NCBI GenBank assembly: GCA_016806645.1
Contig: JACSYO010002163.1
Coordinates: forward strand, 615,001 to 679,000
DNA: 64,000 bases
Origin: Ophiodon elongatus
Lineage: Eukaryota; Chordata; Actinopteri; Perciformes; Hexagrammidae
Direction: 5' to 3'
The position numbers were made by a program, and so were the translations under genes. Of this stretch, positions 37,335 through 54,900 are shown piece by piece. The notes beneath the pieces are model-generated. The model saw only the letters and a list, made by a program, of their open reading frames with translations. It ran no database searches and had not been told where the DNA came from. Within the stretch, counting starts at the first letter, position 1; each line of letters opens with the position of its first letter.

Positions 37335-40300
37335 CAGAGGATTAATTCTCCGGTTCTGGGTTCATTTAGGAAAAGAGAACAATATTGATATTTCAAACAA
37401 CTGAAAAACCAGATGCTACGTGAATGAACAGTGAGAAGTCTGTCAGTCAGCTGTAGGTCACATTACATCTGCATCATACTTCTGTGTTGCATTAAAAATA
37501 AATCTGTGTTTTATACATTTACCATTTGATTTAATTGTTCCGTCTCTGCAGCTCAGCCGTACGTGGCCATCGACTGGGATCCTGAAATGAAGAAGAGATT
37601 CTACAATGAAAACGAGGCCGAGGTCAGTGTGAGCTTGCTTGTTTGGATTAAATGGTGAATTTGGTATTTTATCAACCCTATGTTCATGTTTTTGTGTATA
37701 AGTGACTTATCGGGTCAACGCTGCAGACAGCTGCTGCTAAACAGGCTGTGATGTCATCGCTCGGGGCAACTCCTCTTCCTCAATGTACGTCCACTAAAGG
37801 AGCTCGTTGTTGCTGTGACAGACTCAGATTGTTATTATAAATGTCTGAACACATTATGGAAAGAAGCCTGCAGAGAAATCAAACATTTTTCTTTACCTTT
37901 ATGTTTGTTATTGTGTCTCTATCTCTGAAGGAGAAGTCTCGTTCTGAAATCTGGCTAAATATCTAAATATTCAGCCATGACGTTGAAAATCTTTTAGATA
38001 ACACCAAAATACTCTTGTTGTTTTTTCTCCAACACAATAAACTCTGACAATAACGAACATAAAGAAAAAGGTTTTATTTCCATAAAGTTCCATGAAGGAA
38101 GAGGAGTAGCCCTTAGGGATTATATTACAGCCGGTTTAGCAGCTGCTTCGTTCTCCTTCAATACTGAACCAGACACACACAATTATTTTGTATGATTTAT
38201 TATGACATACAATACTATTAGTGTTTTTACTTTTCCCCAATTAGACCAAGGAACGAAGGAAGTAAAATAAATATAAAACAGTAGGGAAAAAAATCAAGGG
38301 AAACTCAAGTATAAGCAAAAATACAGAATTTATTTCAGAAACAAATTGGAAAAATAACCCATAACAAAAACAGGTCGTTCGCTACAGTCTGTCAGTAATG
38401 CCACTAAATCACTGCCATAACTCAACAATATCACAAAGTCACAGATTACAAAGTAGTTACTGCACAACTATGGTCACTGACTCGGGGTAAATCCCAAGTC
38501 TCTTATTTGTCATTTCTTTGATCCTCGCTTGAACCGGAAGTTGTTCTGTGCCGCCATATTGACGGCGGTCCCAAAGCTCTTATTTCTGCTGAGGACGGAG
38601 GAAGGATCTCTGAGGAGCCATGAGCGAGGACGCACCAGAGCGGGCTTACAGGAAGTGTTTTAACGCTCGACACGCCCCCTCATTGTTCATCAGTTATTTG
38701 ATTGGACGCTGCAGCTGATCGGACTGATCACTGGATCAGTATAGTATAATATGTCGGAAAAAGTCATCGTATAGTATTTTATAAAAATTCATAGTATGTC
38801 ATAAAAAGTTAATTATAGTATAGTATACTATAGTATGTCAAAGCTGTACAAAGTGACGTTGGAGACTAAGCAGAACCTTCAGTGGAGAGAGAACATGTAG
38901 GAAACGTCTTCCTCTCTTCTTCCTCCCGCTGTGTAGAAGTATGTGAAACACGGCAGCATGGAGGTTCCTCAGCAGCAGACCACGGTCCAGCTGCAGGAGT
39001 GCATCGAGCTGTTCACCACTGTGGAAACACTGGAGGAGGAGAACCCATGGTAACACACACACACACACACGCACACACACTCCCTCCCTCTATGTGATAG
39101 AAAGGAGAAAGGTAAGCGATGATGTGTGTGTGTGTTTTCAGGTACTGTCCGGTGTGTAAGAAGCACCAGCTGGCCACTAAGAAGCTGGACCTCTGGTCTC
39201 TGCCGGAGGTTCTCATCATCCACCTCAAGAGGTTCTCCTACACCAAGTTCACCAGGGAGAAACTGGACAGCATCGTGGACTTCCCCCTCAGGTACACACT
39301 CACACTCACACACTCTCTCCCACTCACTCTCACACTCAGCAGTCGGACAGTATGAAAACAGTTTGTGTGTTGTGTTGTTGCAGAGACCTGGACTTCTCCG
39401 GCTGCCTCCTGAGGAAAAGTCTGTCCAATGGGGAGCCTCCGAGCTGCTATGAACTCATCGCTGTGTCCAATCACTATGGAGGGCTCAGAGACGGCCACTG
39501 TAGGTCCCCTTAATTAATGATGACTCAGAGGTCACGGTCTCTTCTCACGTCCTTGTACACTCATGGTCGTGTGTGTGTGTGTGTGTGTCTACAGACACCA
39601 GCTATGCGCGGCACAAGGACAACGGTCAGTGGTATTACTTTGACGACAGCAAGGTGACCTACGCCAGAGAGGACCAGATCGTGGTGAGTGTGACGCAGGA
39701 TTTCATTTCGACGTATTCAAACATTCTGCACATTTCATACGTCGCAACAAAATGTTTGTTATAAATATGAAGCTGGAGGCAACAAATGCAACACAGTTAT
39801 TACATTAAAGAGGTCGTTTTAGGTTCCATACTCATACATCACTATATGTAGAATATCTTTACTTTGCTGTCAGACAGAACTTTCTGATGAGGAACTGAAG
39901 CTCTTCAAAGACACCAGACTCCATTCACAAAAACAGTCATTTTACCTCTCAGATCACAAGTTTCTGGTCTCCTGCTCCCTCAATAAGTTAGTTAGTGTTA
40001 TTTAGTGACTTTGGTGAATCTGAACAAACCCTTTAAAACACCAAAGTCACTCAATAACACAAACGTACTAACTGATGGAGGCAGCAGCAGACCAGCAGCT
40101 CCTGTTTTTGTGAGTGGAGTCTGGTGCTGCTCCCGTGCTGGTCGACAACCACACTTGTGAACATCCCTACTGTCCCTTTTTTAATCTGAACCCTGACCCG
40201 TCGTCTCCCGTGTCTCAGACCAACGCTGCCTACGTCTTGTTCTACCATCGACAAGACAAGATCAGAAAACCCACCCTGCCGGCCCCCAACACCGGCCCCG

Positions 40301-40422
40301 CCGCGTCCGCCGCCACCCAGCCCGCCAACGACATCACCTCCTGCAAGGACGACGACGACGACGCAGAGCTGGGCGGCGCCGCCGCCGCCTCCTCGTCCTA
40401 CGTTACCATGGAAACGGACTAA
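26218..40422 (+). CDS. usp11: Ubiquitin-specific protease 11
   Basis: Twenty-one coding exons: 26218-26327, 28002-28111, 29587-29717, 29820-29937, 30811-30956, 31247-31308, 31889-31988, 32666-32839, 33811-33969, 34117-34341, 34491-34574, 35359-35453, 35554-35757, 36362-36474, 36742-37254, 37552-37622, 38937-39049, 39142-39291, 39384-39499, 39595-39683, 40219-40422. All are in phase, 1028 aa. The order is an N-terminal DUSP domain (from about residue 37), a UBL, then the split USP catalytic core. The Cys box GLTNLGNTCFMNSALQ places the catalytic Cys at about 252; QQHDSQELLSFLLDGL follows; zinc pairs CPEC and CPVC are present; the His box SNHYGGLRDGHY has His at about 931, followed by WYYFDD. 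YRGQPGVCGLTNLGN, KVGHFASQFLGYQQHD and METRNADGTWPS match USP11 rather than USP4 or USP15. Exons 14-15 encode a long acidic, low-complexity insert ending in a basic patch (KRKACRKRRKSLFT), which makes the protein longer than human USP11 (about 963 aa). The family removes ubiquitin from DNA-repair and signalling proteins, mostly in the nucleus. Confidence 0.95.
26590..26680 (+). repeat. R8-like repeat fragment
   Basis: The ggccagaggtggaaagaagt and ctacaagtaaaagtattata blocks resemble the ends of the 18500-18965 element. In usp11 intron 1. Confidence 0.5.
27901..27997 (+). repeat. (GT)42 + T11 tract at the usp11 exon 2 acceptor
   Basis: GT alternation from 27901 to 27985, a G, then eleven T (27987-27997) and gcag, with exon 2 starting at 28002. 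This is the only polypyrimidine tract for that acceptor. Confidence 0.95.
28265..28760. repeat. Fold-back repeat R5, copy 2
   Basis: Arms ttgttgttgtaatactcttt..gccacaaaaggct (28366-28405) and agcctcttgtggc..gagtattacaacaacaacaaac (28660-28700), inverted. Shares its core with 13695-13985. In usp11 intron 2. Confidence 0.65.
28890..29345 (-). repeat. Tandem pair of LINE 3'-end-like fragments
   Basis: Two adjacent blocks (from 28897 and from 29181) carry the complement of aatgaaactctggcacaaga, typical of the 3' end of fish non-LTR retrotransposons. A third, in the other orientation, is at 45185-45390 and includes gcgactttgaacaaataaat, also matched here at about 29105-29125. No reverse transcriptase remains. 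Confidence 0.5.
29943..30010 (+). repeat. (TC)34 microsatellite after usp11 exon 4
   Basis: Begins 6 nt inside the intron, directly after the donor at 29938. Confidence 0.95.
30438..30790 (+). repeat. Repeat family R2, copy in usp11 intron 4
   Basis: Contains the gctagtaacgttagcagcac and tgatgcgttcaggctctgct blocks and ends about 20 bp before the exon 5 acceptor. Both outer ends are missing. Confidence 0.85.
31147..31237 (+). repeat. (TG)45 microsatellite before usp11 exon 6
   Basis: Ends 9 nt before exon 6; the acceptor is tcacacaaag, with no pyrimidine tract. Confidence 0.95.
31598..31860 (+). repeat. Repeat family R2, copy in usp11 intron 6
   Basis: Shares the tgatcatgtgacattgtaaa, cattagcagcaccgctaacg and gagtactggctgaaggt blocks with the 47078-47805 copy. 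It ends about 28 bp before exon 7. Confidence 0.85.
31995..32049 (+). repeat. (CA)27 microsatellite after usp11 exon 7
   Basis: Starts 7 nt after the end of the catalytic-cysteine exon. Confidence 0.95.
35937..36300 (+). repeat. Repeat family R1, copy 5
   Basis: Complete forward copy in usp11 intron 13, from attctctctaatgtccacca to ttcttatatacaatctgtgg. It ends about 60 bp before exon 14. Confidence 0.9.
37265..37328 (+). repeat. (CA)32 microsatellite after usp11 exon 15
   Basis: Starts 11 nt after the end of the 513-nt acidic exon. Confidence 0.95.
39852..40140. repeat. Fold-back repeat R3, copy 3
   Basis: Same blocks as 1705-2135 (tactttgctgtcagacagaa; gatggaggcagcagcagacc). Its right end lies about 80 bp before the last usp11 exon. 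Confidence 0.75.
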
Positions 40423-41825
40423 ATACTCACTTAAGATTTTGTTTGAATCTAGTTCACAGTAATGTTTTTTTTTTTTTTTTCTCCTTCATGAGGACAACAG
40501 GCCTCTTTTTATGTAATTTTTTAATTTTTATTATTATTTTCCAACAACACTTGAACTTTCTCTGATTACTTCTTTTCCCCGAGTTACTGCAGAACACATC
40601 TGGAATATCCTCGACTCGTATTTTCTCTAAAGGATGAAAACATTAGTAGACGACATGAACGCGTGATACTCAGGTAGTTTGAGACTGACTGCTGCTAATC
40701 TGCTCTTTATTGAGGATCAGGACTCACCAGCATAATAATTATCATCAGTAATTCATAAAGAACTAATTTTAACTTCATTTATTTAAAGTACTTATAAATG
40801 ATGCATTAGACAATTCAAAAGTAAAGAAAAACAAGTGGCTCATTCAACTTGTCAATTCATAATTTGTCTTTAAATGATGAATTAATAGTTTGATTTTTAA
40901 AATGTAATCAAAATAAGTTGCTGTAATATTCAGAGATTGGTTTAAAGGCGTCTGCTTCCACTTTTAAGGCCTTTTTAAAAATCAACTGTTCATTCAGCAT
41001 TTAAAGACGGAATAAAAAGACATATCTGTATTTTATTTATTAAATGTAATAAGAGATATGTAAAAAAATATAATAAACAAGTCTAAAATTATTCTGGTGG
41101 AAACACCAGGTTCCATCTTTGATATTAAAAGGATGATGGTTATATATTTATAAATGAAAGTTAACAGAGCAGTTTATTAAAATCTAATATTAAACAAAAG
41201 TATAAGTTATTAAATAATAAACTAGTTCTGTTAAATAGTCGACTTGTTCTAAATTAACTTGATTTAAAATAAATAACTTTTTCATGTTTTTAAATGAAAG
41301 CAGTGAAGGGGATTATGGGTAATCAGAGTGTGTTTATAGCAGAGAAACAGATAATTTAATATTGAACAAAGCTGCCAGGGACGAGAAACTGATTAATTTC
41401 TTTGTATATTTTGGTTGTTTTCTTCTGGTATTTATTTTTTTTAAATGGAATTAATTTCAGTCACATGATGACAGTTTTTTCTTTAGTGATTATTTGGGTT
41501 GATGACCGACGGGTGCAGGACGTTGATGTGCTGATTTTTCATATCTCCAGGTTAAGATTTGTATTCAGGCTTGAAATCATTTGACAGAACGACGGACGCA
41601 GGCAAAGTTTTCTCTTCTCGCTCTCACGAATTTTAAAACCAGCTCTGTGTACAGTATTTTTGTATTGTAAGAAATGTTTATTATTATTATTATTACCATT
41701 CCTGGGTGGAGCAGGAGGGAAGCTTGGGCTGATTTCTTTCTTTGGTCTTCCTGTCAAATATCAGATGAAAATATTTTATTGTATTTCAATCTTTTGATAT
41801 GAATAAAAGGATGATTATTATCACG
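40423..41825 (+). other. usp11: Probable 3' UTR of usp11
   Basis: AT-rich, no coding frame of interest. An AATAAA at 41802-41807 is the strongest late polyadenylation signal. Confidence 0.6.
41802..41807 (+). terminator. Polyadenylation signal of usp11
   Basis: AATAAA, 1.4 kb after the stop codon. An earlier AATAAA near 41010 is an alternative. Confidence 0.55.
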
Positions 41826-42143
41826 AGGTCAGAGATGCTTTTCTTTTTCACAACCTGGAAAAACACATTTTCCAGGGTTTCTGACATTTAGGCCTAAAAA
41901 AAGGTAACTACGATTTTATAGTTCTTAAGTCATCTTTAATCTCTGCTGTGTTAAAAGAAAATATAAAAAATAAATATTCTGTGACGTTAAACACTGAAAT
42001 ATGTCCATAAACTTATTTTCCTTCATACTTCTTGTTTTAAAAAGTCTAATTTATCTTGTGGCAGAAATCCTGATGTTAGTTACATAATGTTCCCCAAACC
42101 AAAATCCAAGTGTTTGTTTTATTTCCAGCTCGTGCAGGAAATA

Positions 42144-42678
42144 CAGTGCCTTGTATACATAAGTATTCACCCCCCTTGGACATTTTGTCACGGTATAACC
42201 ACAGATTAAAATGTATTTCATTGGGATTTTATGGAATGGACTAACACAAAATAGTCCATTTGGAAGTGGGGGGAAATATTACATATATTTCTAAATTATT
42301 TACAAATAAAAATCTGAAGTGTTGAGTGCACGTGCATTCACTCCCTTTACTGTGAAACCCCTAACACAGATCTGGTGCGACCGTTCCATCTCTCGATGTG
42401 CAAAGCTGGTGGAGAACAACCCCAAAAGACTTGCAGCTGTAATTGCAGCGAAAGGGGGTTCTACCAAGTATTGACTCAGGGGGGTGAATACTTATGCACT
42501 CAAACACTTTTCAGATTTTTATTGATTAAATCATTTTGAAATCCATGTAATATTTCCCCCCACTTCCAAATGATGGATTATTTTGTTGGTCCATTACATA
42601 ACATCCAAATGAAATACATTTAAATCTGTACCATGACAAAATGTAGAAAAGGTGGGTGAATACTTACGCAAGGCACTG
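42144..42678. mobile_element. Tc1-derived MITE with transposase C-terminal remnant
   Basis: 535 bp flanked by TA on both sides. Begins cagtgccttgtatacataag and ends with the near-complement (gcaaggcactg). The inverted ends extend about 200 bp. Between them, on the + strand at about 42433-42474, lies LAAVIAAKGGSTKY then a stop, the usual C-terminus of a Tc1 transposase. It is therefore an internally deleted Tc1 copy, unrelated to the element at 3362-4764. Lies between the convergent usp11 and emc3 3' ends. Confidence 0.85.
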
Positions 42679-42729
42679 TAAAACTCGACATGGACAATGA
42701 GACAAGAGAAATAGTTGTGATGGCACCTT

Positions 42730-42735
42730 TTTATT
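42730..42735 (-). terminator. Polyadenylation signal of emc3
   Basis: AATAAA on the - strand, about 600 nt after the emc3 stop codon. Confidence 0.6.
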
Positions 42736-43329
42736 AAACTGTTTCGCTTCCCGTCGCCACGGGTTACAGCCTCCGCTGGACGACCGGCGGGTAGAAAAGC
42801 ACTCGCGGTGCGTTCGCCTGCCGCCATTTTAAAAACGTCACATTTCTGCGTCGCGCCACAAAGAGAGAAAACATCGTCCTGAGAGGATTCGTCTGGTACT
42901 CGGAACAGGTCTAGAACTGGTCTGGTTAGAACCCGTGTTCTAGAACAACTAGAGAACCTGTATCCTGGAACCCAGAGTACGCAAACACATTTAAATAATA
43001 TAAAACAAACTTCATTTGCAAACAAAGACGAGATAATTGGTTTTGGTGAATCTATTTAAGACCGTGTTACTTATCTTTAACTGTCAGAATGATTAATTGA
43101 ATATTTATTGATCATAATTGAGCAACAGGCAGAATCTCTTCGCATCTGGAGGCTGATATACAAACAAAAAAAGGCAGAACGTGAATAAAGTGCCGGAGGA
43201 GGTGAATCCAGTGATCTACTTCTAGAGTTTGTGTTCTCTGGGTTCCAGAACTTCTAAGAATCATCAGTGTTCTAGAGGGTTCTAGAGCAGAGGTCCAGAA
43301 CCTTTTCCTCGCAGGTCCTCGTGGTTTTT

Positions 43330-49323
<5,994 letters not shown>

Positions 49324-49660
49324 CGCTCTCTGTTCAACCAGCCAACCGTCAGGATGTCGCTCTGAGAGAGGAAAAGAACCCGCTTGACTAAAAAACTCAC
49401 CGATGGGATTTAAAAGCATGTTTTCTTTAAACAAATCACCAAAAATACAGTTTATTGCAGAAAGAACCTGTAAAACGTTGGTTTACAAGGTATGTTCAAG
49501 GACATAAATAAAGTATGTTTATGAGCATCTAAAACTGGCTTTACATTGAAAAACTACAACATTAAACTGCACTTAAATGTTTTCATGAGTGATAAAAACA
49601 GAATATTATAATGCTTTATAATAATATAAATGTGAAAGGGGCAATTCTGCAGGCGAGAAC

Positions 49661-49705
49661 CAGTTCATCTCGAACGAACCCATCATGTTCGTTCGAGATG
49701 AACTG
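49661..49705. repeat. Perfect 19-bp inverted repeat (hairpin)
   Basis: Arms 49661-49679 and 49687-49705 are exact complements with a 7-nt loop. Adding the next 11 bp on each side (caggcgagaac and cttctctcctg) extends the stem to 30 bp with two mismatches. In the emc3 5' UTR intron. Confidence 0.9.
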
Positions 49706-49809
49706 CTTCTCTCCTGGAAAGTCGACAAGAGCAGGTGGCAGGGGCAGCGGCGTTCACTAAAAACTGCGGTCAAGTCAGGACAGTTTTCAGCCTCCTTCAA
49801 AGAATAAAC

Positions 49810-49836
49810 AGGAAGTCACAGAAACAGTGACTTCCT
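49810..49836. repeat. Perfect 10-bp inverted repeat
   Basis: aggaagtcac and gtgacttcct separated by 7 nt, about 100 bp from the larger hairpin. Confidence 0.85.
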
Positions 49837-50518
49837 ATTAGATCCGACCTGTAGGCCACTTGTAGTTTACAGACCGTGATCTGATTTATGCATGTATTTG
49901 TAAATATATATTTATGTAGAAATATGCATGTACCTGCATCCTTTGTTCTTTTTGTGTCTGCCTGTGAAACACTTTGCGTTATATAGATAAGCTTTATTAT
50001 TCAGCCACACAAGATATGTCTTGAGATTAAACATGAGACTAACCGCCAACAATCGAGCATTAAGTATTAGACATACAGAGAAGAATAGGATTTTTTGTTG
50101 TCAAATCTGAGAGCCAATCAGCTCTCTGATGTGCCGACAGCCAGGCGTTTCCCATCATGCACTGGGTCAAGCAGTCGGTGGAGAGCGACTGCGGCCGCCT
50201 AGCTCTCGTGAGGTCATCGTTGACCGCATGTGCATGACGTCAGAGCAAGTCGGACACACATCTAACCGGCATGCATTGCGCGGCGATCGATTCTGCGCAC
50301 GACTGGCTCATCTCCAACGAGCCTAGTAACTAACCGTTAACCTACACGACGTCATACTTGGTCATGTGACGTAGCTTAGCTTAGCTAGCTCGAGCTAAAA
50401 ACTCGGTTAGCTGGCCAGTTTCTCTTTAACCTCTTTAACTGATTCTACTAACAGTTTGTTTGAGACACATTTACTATAAATATCCAGAATTGTATGTTCG
50501 AAATCAACGTTAACTTAC

Positions 50519-50610
50519 CACATTTAGGAACTTTGTGAATTAGCTGCTGCAACAGACACGTTCCGCAGTCTGTTTAAAAAAACTCGACGAAGCACTTCCG
50601 GTTCAAGCGG
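50519..50610 (-). promoter_or_regulatory. emc3: Non-coding exon 1 and promoter of emc3
   Basis: A clear - strand donor (gtaagttaacg; exon ends at 50519) follows a leader that begins near an Ets site, CCGGAAGTG, at about 50595-50603. The matching acceptor is about 36 nt upstream of the ATG, at about 49360. The upper boundary is approximate. Confidence 0.6.
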
Positions 50611-50619
50611 AAACACCGA

Positions 50620-51950
50620 CCACGTGATCCGTAGCGTTCAAAATAAAACTTTGTTTAACACTCGGATCTTAAGTAAAAAGAGAAATATCACAATGATAAC
50701 AAAAATACGTAAAGTAAAAAGTCCTGTATTTTTTAAATAATGGCAATAAAATAAGTAAAAGATACTCAATGACCCTTTTCAGAATAGTATATTACATTAA
50801 TCGTACATACAGTAATTACTGATGCATATAATGTTGTGTATTAATCATGTTAATCAGAAAATTACTAGTTAATATTGTTATAATAAAATCACAATATTGG
50901 TTGCTAAAACTTTGGATGCAAACAATGCAGCCCAAGTTCTTTATCCTCACAAATAAGCACAAATAATAATAAAAGAAACATGTTTGTTTATCACAAACAT
51001 TCACCATCAATACATCTGGAGATACGTTGGGTTTTACCTGGACAGGAAGGGGATGAACGACTGTCATCTGAGAATAAACTAAAACCATCAGACAAATGTA
51101 GTGAAGTAAAACGTACAATATTTACCTCTGAGATGTAGTGGAGGATAAGTATAAAGCGCAAATACTGAAGTACAAGTACCTCAAATGTGTACATAAGTAC
51201 AGTACCTACGAAGATGTACTGTATCATATCATGCATTCATCTCGCCTTTTATATTGAAGGGCCCTAAAGAGTCTCTGATGGAGTTCAGATGGTTTCAGGT
51301 GGGAAACACTGACACCTGCTGGTCTCCAGGTGAACTGCAGAGGGAAGAGCTCTGGAGAAGCAGAACATTAATGCTGAATTCATGTTTAGAGTTAAACATG
51401 TTCCAAAAATGCTACAGTTTGTCATTGTTTCTGTGTGATCTATTGCATATTGAGCTTTACCTATTGAGTGGTTGATTTTGTTTATCTACAGGTTTGTATT
51501 GTGAGTGTTGCTAGATATATTTTTGTCATATCAACTGATTATAATAGACAGCATTTTGTCTGCCAGTTTATGGCACACCTTGATCTTAAGAAGACCCAAG
51601 AAGTACAGCACATAACTATGACTAAAAAAACGAAGTATTAAAACCTGTTTTTATACTTTTGTTGTGTATGAATTTAACAAAACAGATACAACCTCTTAGT
51701 TAATAGTTAGGGAGTGTTAGTGGTGTCGGTGGGTGTATTTCTGCAACTTTGGATAGAGCCAGGCTAGCTGTTTCTCCCCGCTTCCAGTCTTTAAGCTAAG
51801 CTAACCTCGCCCTCACTGCAGCTCCGTTCTCAGCTCGCTGATCGAACACAGTGTTGACGTGTTTATTTAATCTGGTTGTATGTGAATCCCTGAACATCCT
51901 CATCATCCCACTGTAATGTTAACTTCATGTGTGTCTGTGTGTGTCTGTGT
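50620..51950. other. Intergenic region upstream of emc3
   Basis: No gene seen. At 51755-51835 is a copy of the gccaggctagctgtttctcc / gcttccagtctttaagctaa repeat (R6). Confidence 0.6.
51755..51835 (+). repeat. Repeat R6, copy 1
   Basis: ccgcttccagtctttaagct..gctaacc, also present at 61335-61400. A common short repeat in percomorph fish. Confidence 0.7.
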
Positions 51951-54900
51951 GCAGTCAGCCAAACAAAACAGGACACGCCTTTCCATCAACATGAACAGAT
52001 TTTTTATATCTTTAGAGCAATAAATATTTCCACTTTTTTTCATATCTCTGCAATTTCAAAAACAAAGTACAAGTAATATATATTTATATACACAGCTAAA
52101 ATCTTCCATACGTAATTTTTAAAATAATGTCGTCTCTGTTGACACATATTTGACACTGTACTCGTACAATTTTACAAGGACTATTCCAGTCTCTCTTTGC
52201 TCTACATTATAAACAAGAAATATTTGTCCTCCACAAAGCGGTCCGTTTAGTTGCAGCGCACAACTCAGACCCAGGTCCTTTACCCTTGTATAGATACACA
52301 CAACACAGACTGCCTTTACACAGGAACAGAAGAATACAACATTTTTAACTTTATTTGAGCCAGATCTGATGTGCTTTCATGTATATATATATATTTATTT
52401 TTTTAAAGGTTCCCACAGAAGTCAGACCAGATCTGTTTCAGTTGGCGTTAAAAAAACAACCAGATCCTCCGTTCCTATTGTAAACCCAGCCAGAGACAAA
52501 CTGCCCCTCTGTGGAGCAAAGTGAGTACTCGCATTGTTATTTTTCATATAACGATGGTTATGTACATTCATGTTTATAATACAGTTTCATTCAGTGCAGA
52601 TACTGTAATAAATACCACATGCAAACCGATAGTGGAGAGCAGGCCCGGGCAGAAAGAAAAACATATTTAAATTGAGCATTTAAAGGACCACGCTTGTGTT
52701 TGTTTGCATGTTCTTAAACTGCACATACTGTACATTACTTCTGCAAACCACGTAACACATGTTAGATTGGTTTCCTTCCTTCCAGGCAGCCACAGATTTG
52801 AGTTTATTTCAATAAAAAATCCACTTGCAGCGACTTGCATCTTGCAACAGAGAATTTGCCTTTAACCTTTAGAGTTGATCTTTGGTTGTATTGCGTTGAT
52901 GAGCTTTGTTGACAGCAAATCAACCCCAGAATTAACAAAACAAGCAAACATGGGCATCGTTTGTTTGTTCCTTTGAATTAAGATTGAAAACATTCCTTAT
53001 TTTCCAAAGACCTTTTGCTGAATATACTGAGAAGAAACAATGGGACACAAGCACACGACGCAAATCGGAAGCAGAGTCAGAAAGACTTTCCATGAGCCCG
53101 AGATCGTGGCTGAAAATGTGTCTGTTTGTTCGACGCAGATATCCTCTGGCAGTGAACTCTGCCAGGATCTGATCCGGCCAAATGACGACTTCAAAAAGAA
53201 ACAACAAAAGCAGCACAGTTCCAAAAGTGTTTGTGCTCGGACTCCTAATAAACATTGATAGTGATGCATCATATATCTGGAGGCTGACACTGAAACCAAA
53301 GGTTGTTTAAAGGAAGGAAACAAATGTAAGAACTTGAAGGGATGATTTGGCAGTAATGTGAAGTACATACAGTTTGTAGTTGATCGGCTACAACATGCAA
53401 AAAACGCGGGTATGGACCTTTAAAATGGGAACTTTCGGGAGGATGTGCTTGATTCAGCTCGGGCACGCAGTGGAACAGGGTGGAAGGTTGAGTAATCCCG
53501 TACGAGGTAGGTTTGATCCAGTGCTCCTCGAGACCCTTCGTTTAGTTATTAGTGTGTTTAGTTACTTGTTTTATTCTGGATTAGACGTGATGTTACTGTG
53601 AGTGTTTCTGTTGGTGACTGCAGATACAAGATGGGGACCAAACAGTCCACAGGTCCTCGCAGCTCAGCATTTATTGTTTATTTGTTTTAAATGGTTGTTT
53701 GGTAGCAGAAGTGTTGCTTGTTTCCATTAAAAGGTTGGTTGAGAGGCTTTGCTGAGGCTTTGCGATGATTCAGAGGTGTTTGTTTGCAAAAAAACATGTG
53801 GGGACGAGTGAAAGTAATTATCACAGTCTGTATTAAAAACATTAGAACATATTAGTTGTATGTTAGTCACAGAAAATTCTTGGTTTTTGTTGTAAACGTA
53901 TTAAAAATTAAAAAGGTTTTTAGTACTTCCATAAGATGCTCAAATCAGGAAAAAAAAATCATCTCACACTCATAAGCACATAACAAAATAAAAAATGCTA
54001 AAAATACAAAACAGCCCAAGGAGTACGTTATGTTAGTAGAAGCTTGTCACACAACAATATTGATAATAATATCAGTAGCACACTCTAAAAAGTCAAAGGG
54101 GTTCTTCAGATTGAAAACAAAAGGGGACCCAAGACGGTTCCCTGAGGAACTCCATCACTTGATTATAATCCATAACGGTGTTTCCACAAACCTGGAAAAC
54201 AAAAAGGCTTCTACAAAAAAACAATGAAGGGATTTTTGTTGTTTCATTTTTCTAGCGAGGAACCCAAAGTTGCTCAAAAAAGCCTGAAGAACCCTGATAA
54301 ACGTTTGGTTTTTAGAGCGTACATTTTGTTAATTCAAGCAATTCTGAACCTCAGTTACAGATCGATGCCGTTGGCCCCATTGAAAAATAGAACACACTGT
54401 ACAGTTAATATCTACAGTTGGCGCAATCACGTAATCACAGGGAAACAAAAAATCATGTCATTAATGTTTGCATTCAGAACATCGGAGGAATTTCCCATCA
54501 TCCACCAGTTAAACGCTGGTAAATATTTATATGAGACAAAGCCTGCCACTGTGACAGGAAAAAGCAACGAGCACTGAGAGGTTTATTTCTAGTCAAAAAG
54601 TACAAATGGCTGGTAAAATAGTTTGAATGGTCGAAGAACTTTCTATCAGCCACCGCAGGCTTCCTGCCCTGACATCCGGCGATCTCAATCAAATGGAGCG
54701 AGCGAGCGAGAAAATACACTTTAATGCTAGTGCGGTAGGTTTTAACACAAAAGTGCAAAAATAATGTGTAAAAATGAGTTTGTTCAAGAATTCTTCACTT
54801 GGTGCTGCGTGACGGTGAAACGTGTTATGCACTCCGGTCCCGTGAGACGAGAGCAAGTCCTTCAAGATGAAATGAGGTCCAGTTCTCAGGTTTCTTTGTT

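Noticed and set aside
40084..40218. Extension of the last usp11 exon upstream to 40114
   Set aside because: The acceptor at 40217-40218 joins in phase to give QIVTNAAYVLFYHRQ; upstream sequence belongs to the R3 repeat and intron.
53455..53530. tRNA-like sequence with a ggtttgatcc B-box-like piece
   Set aside because: No A box at the right spacing and no acceptor-stem pairing that I could find.
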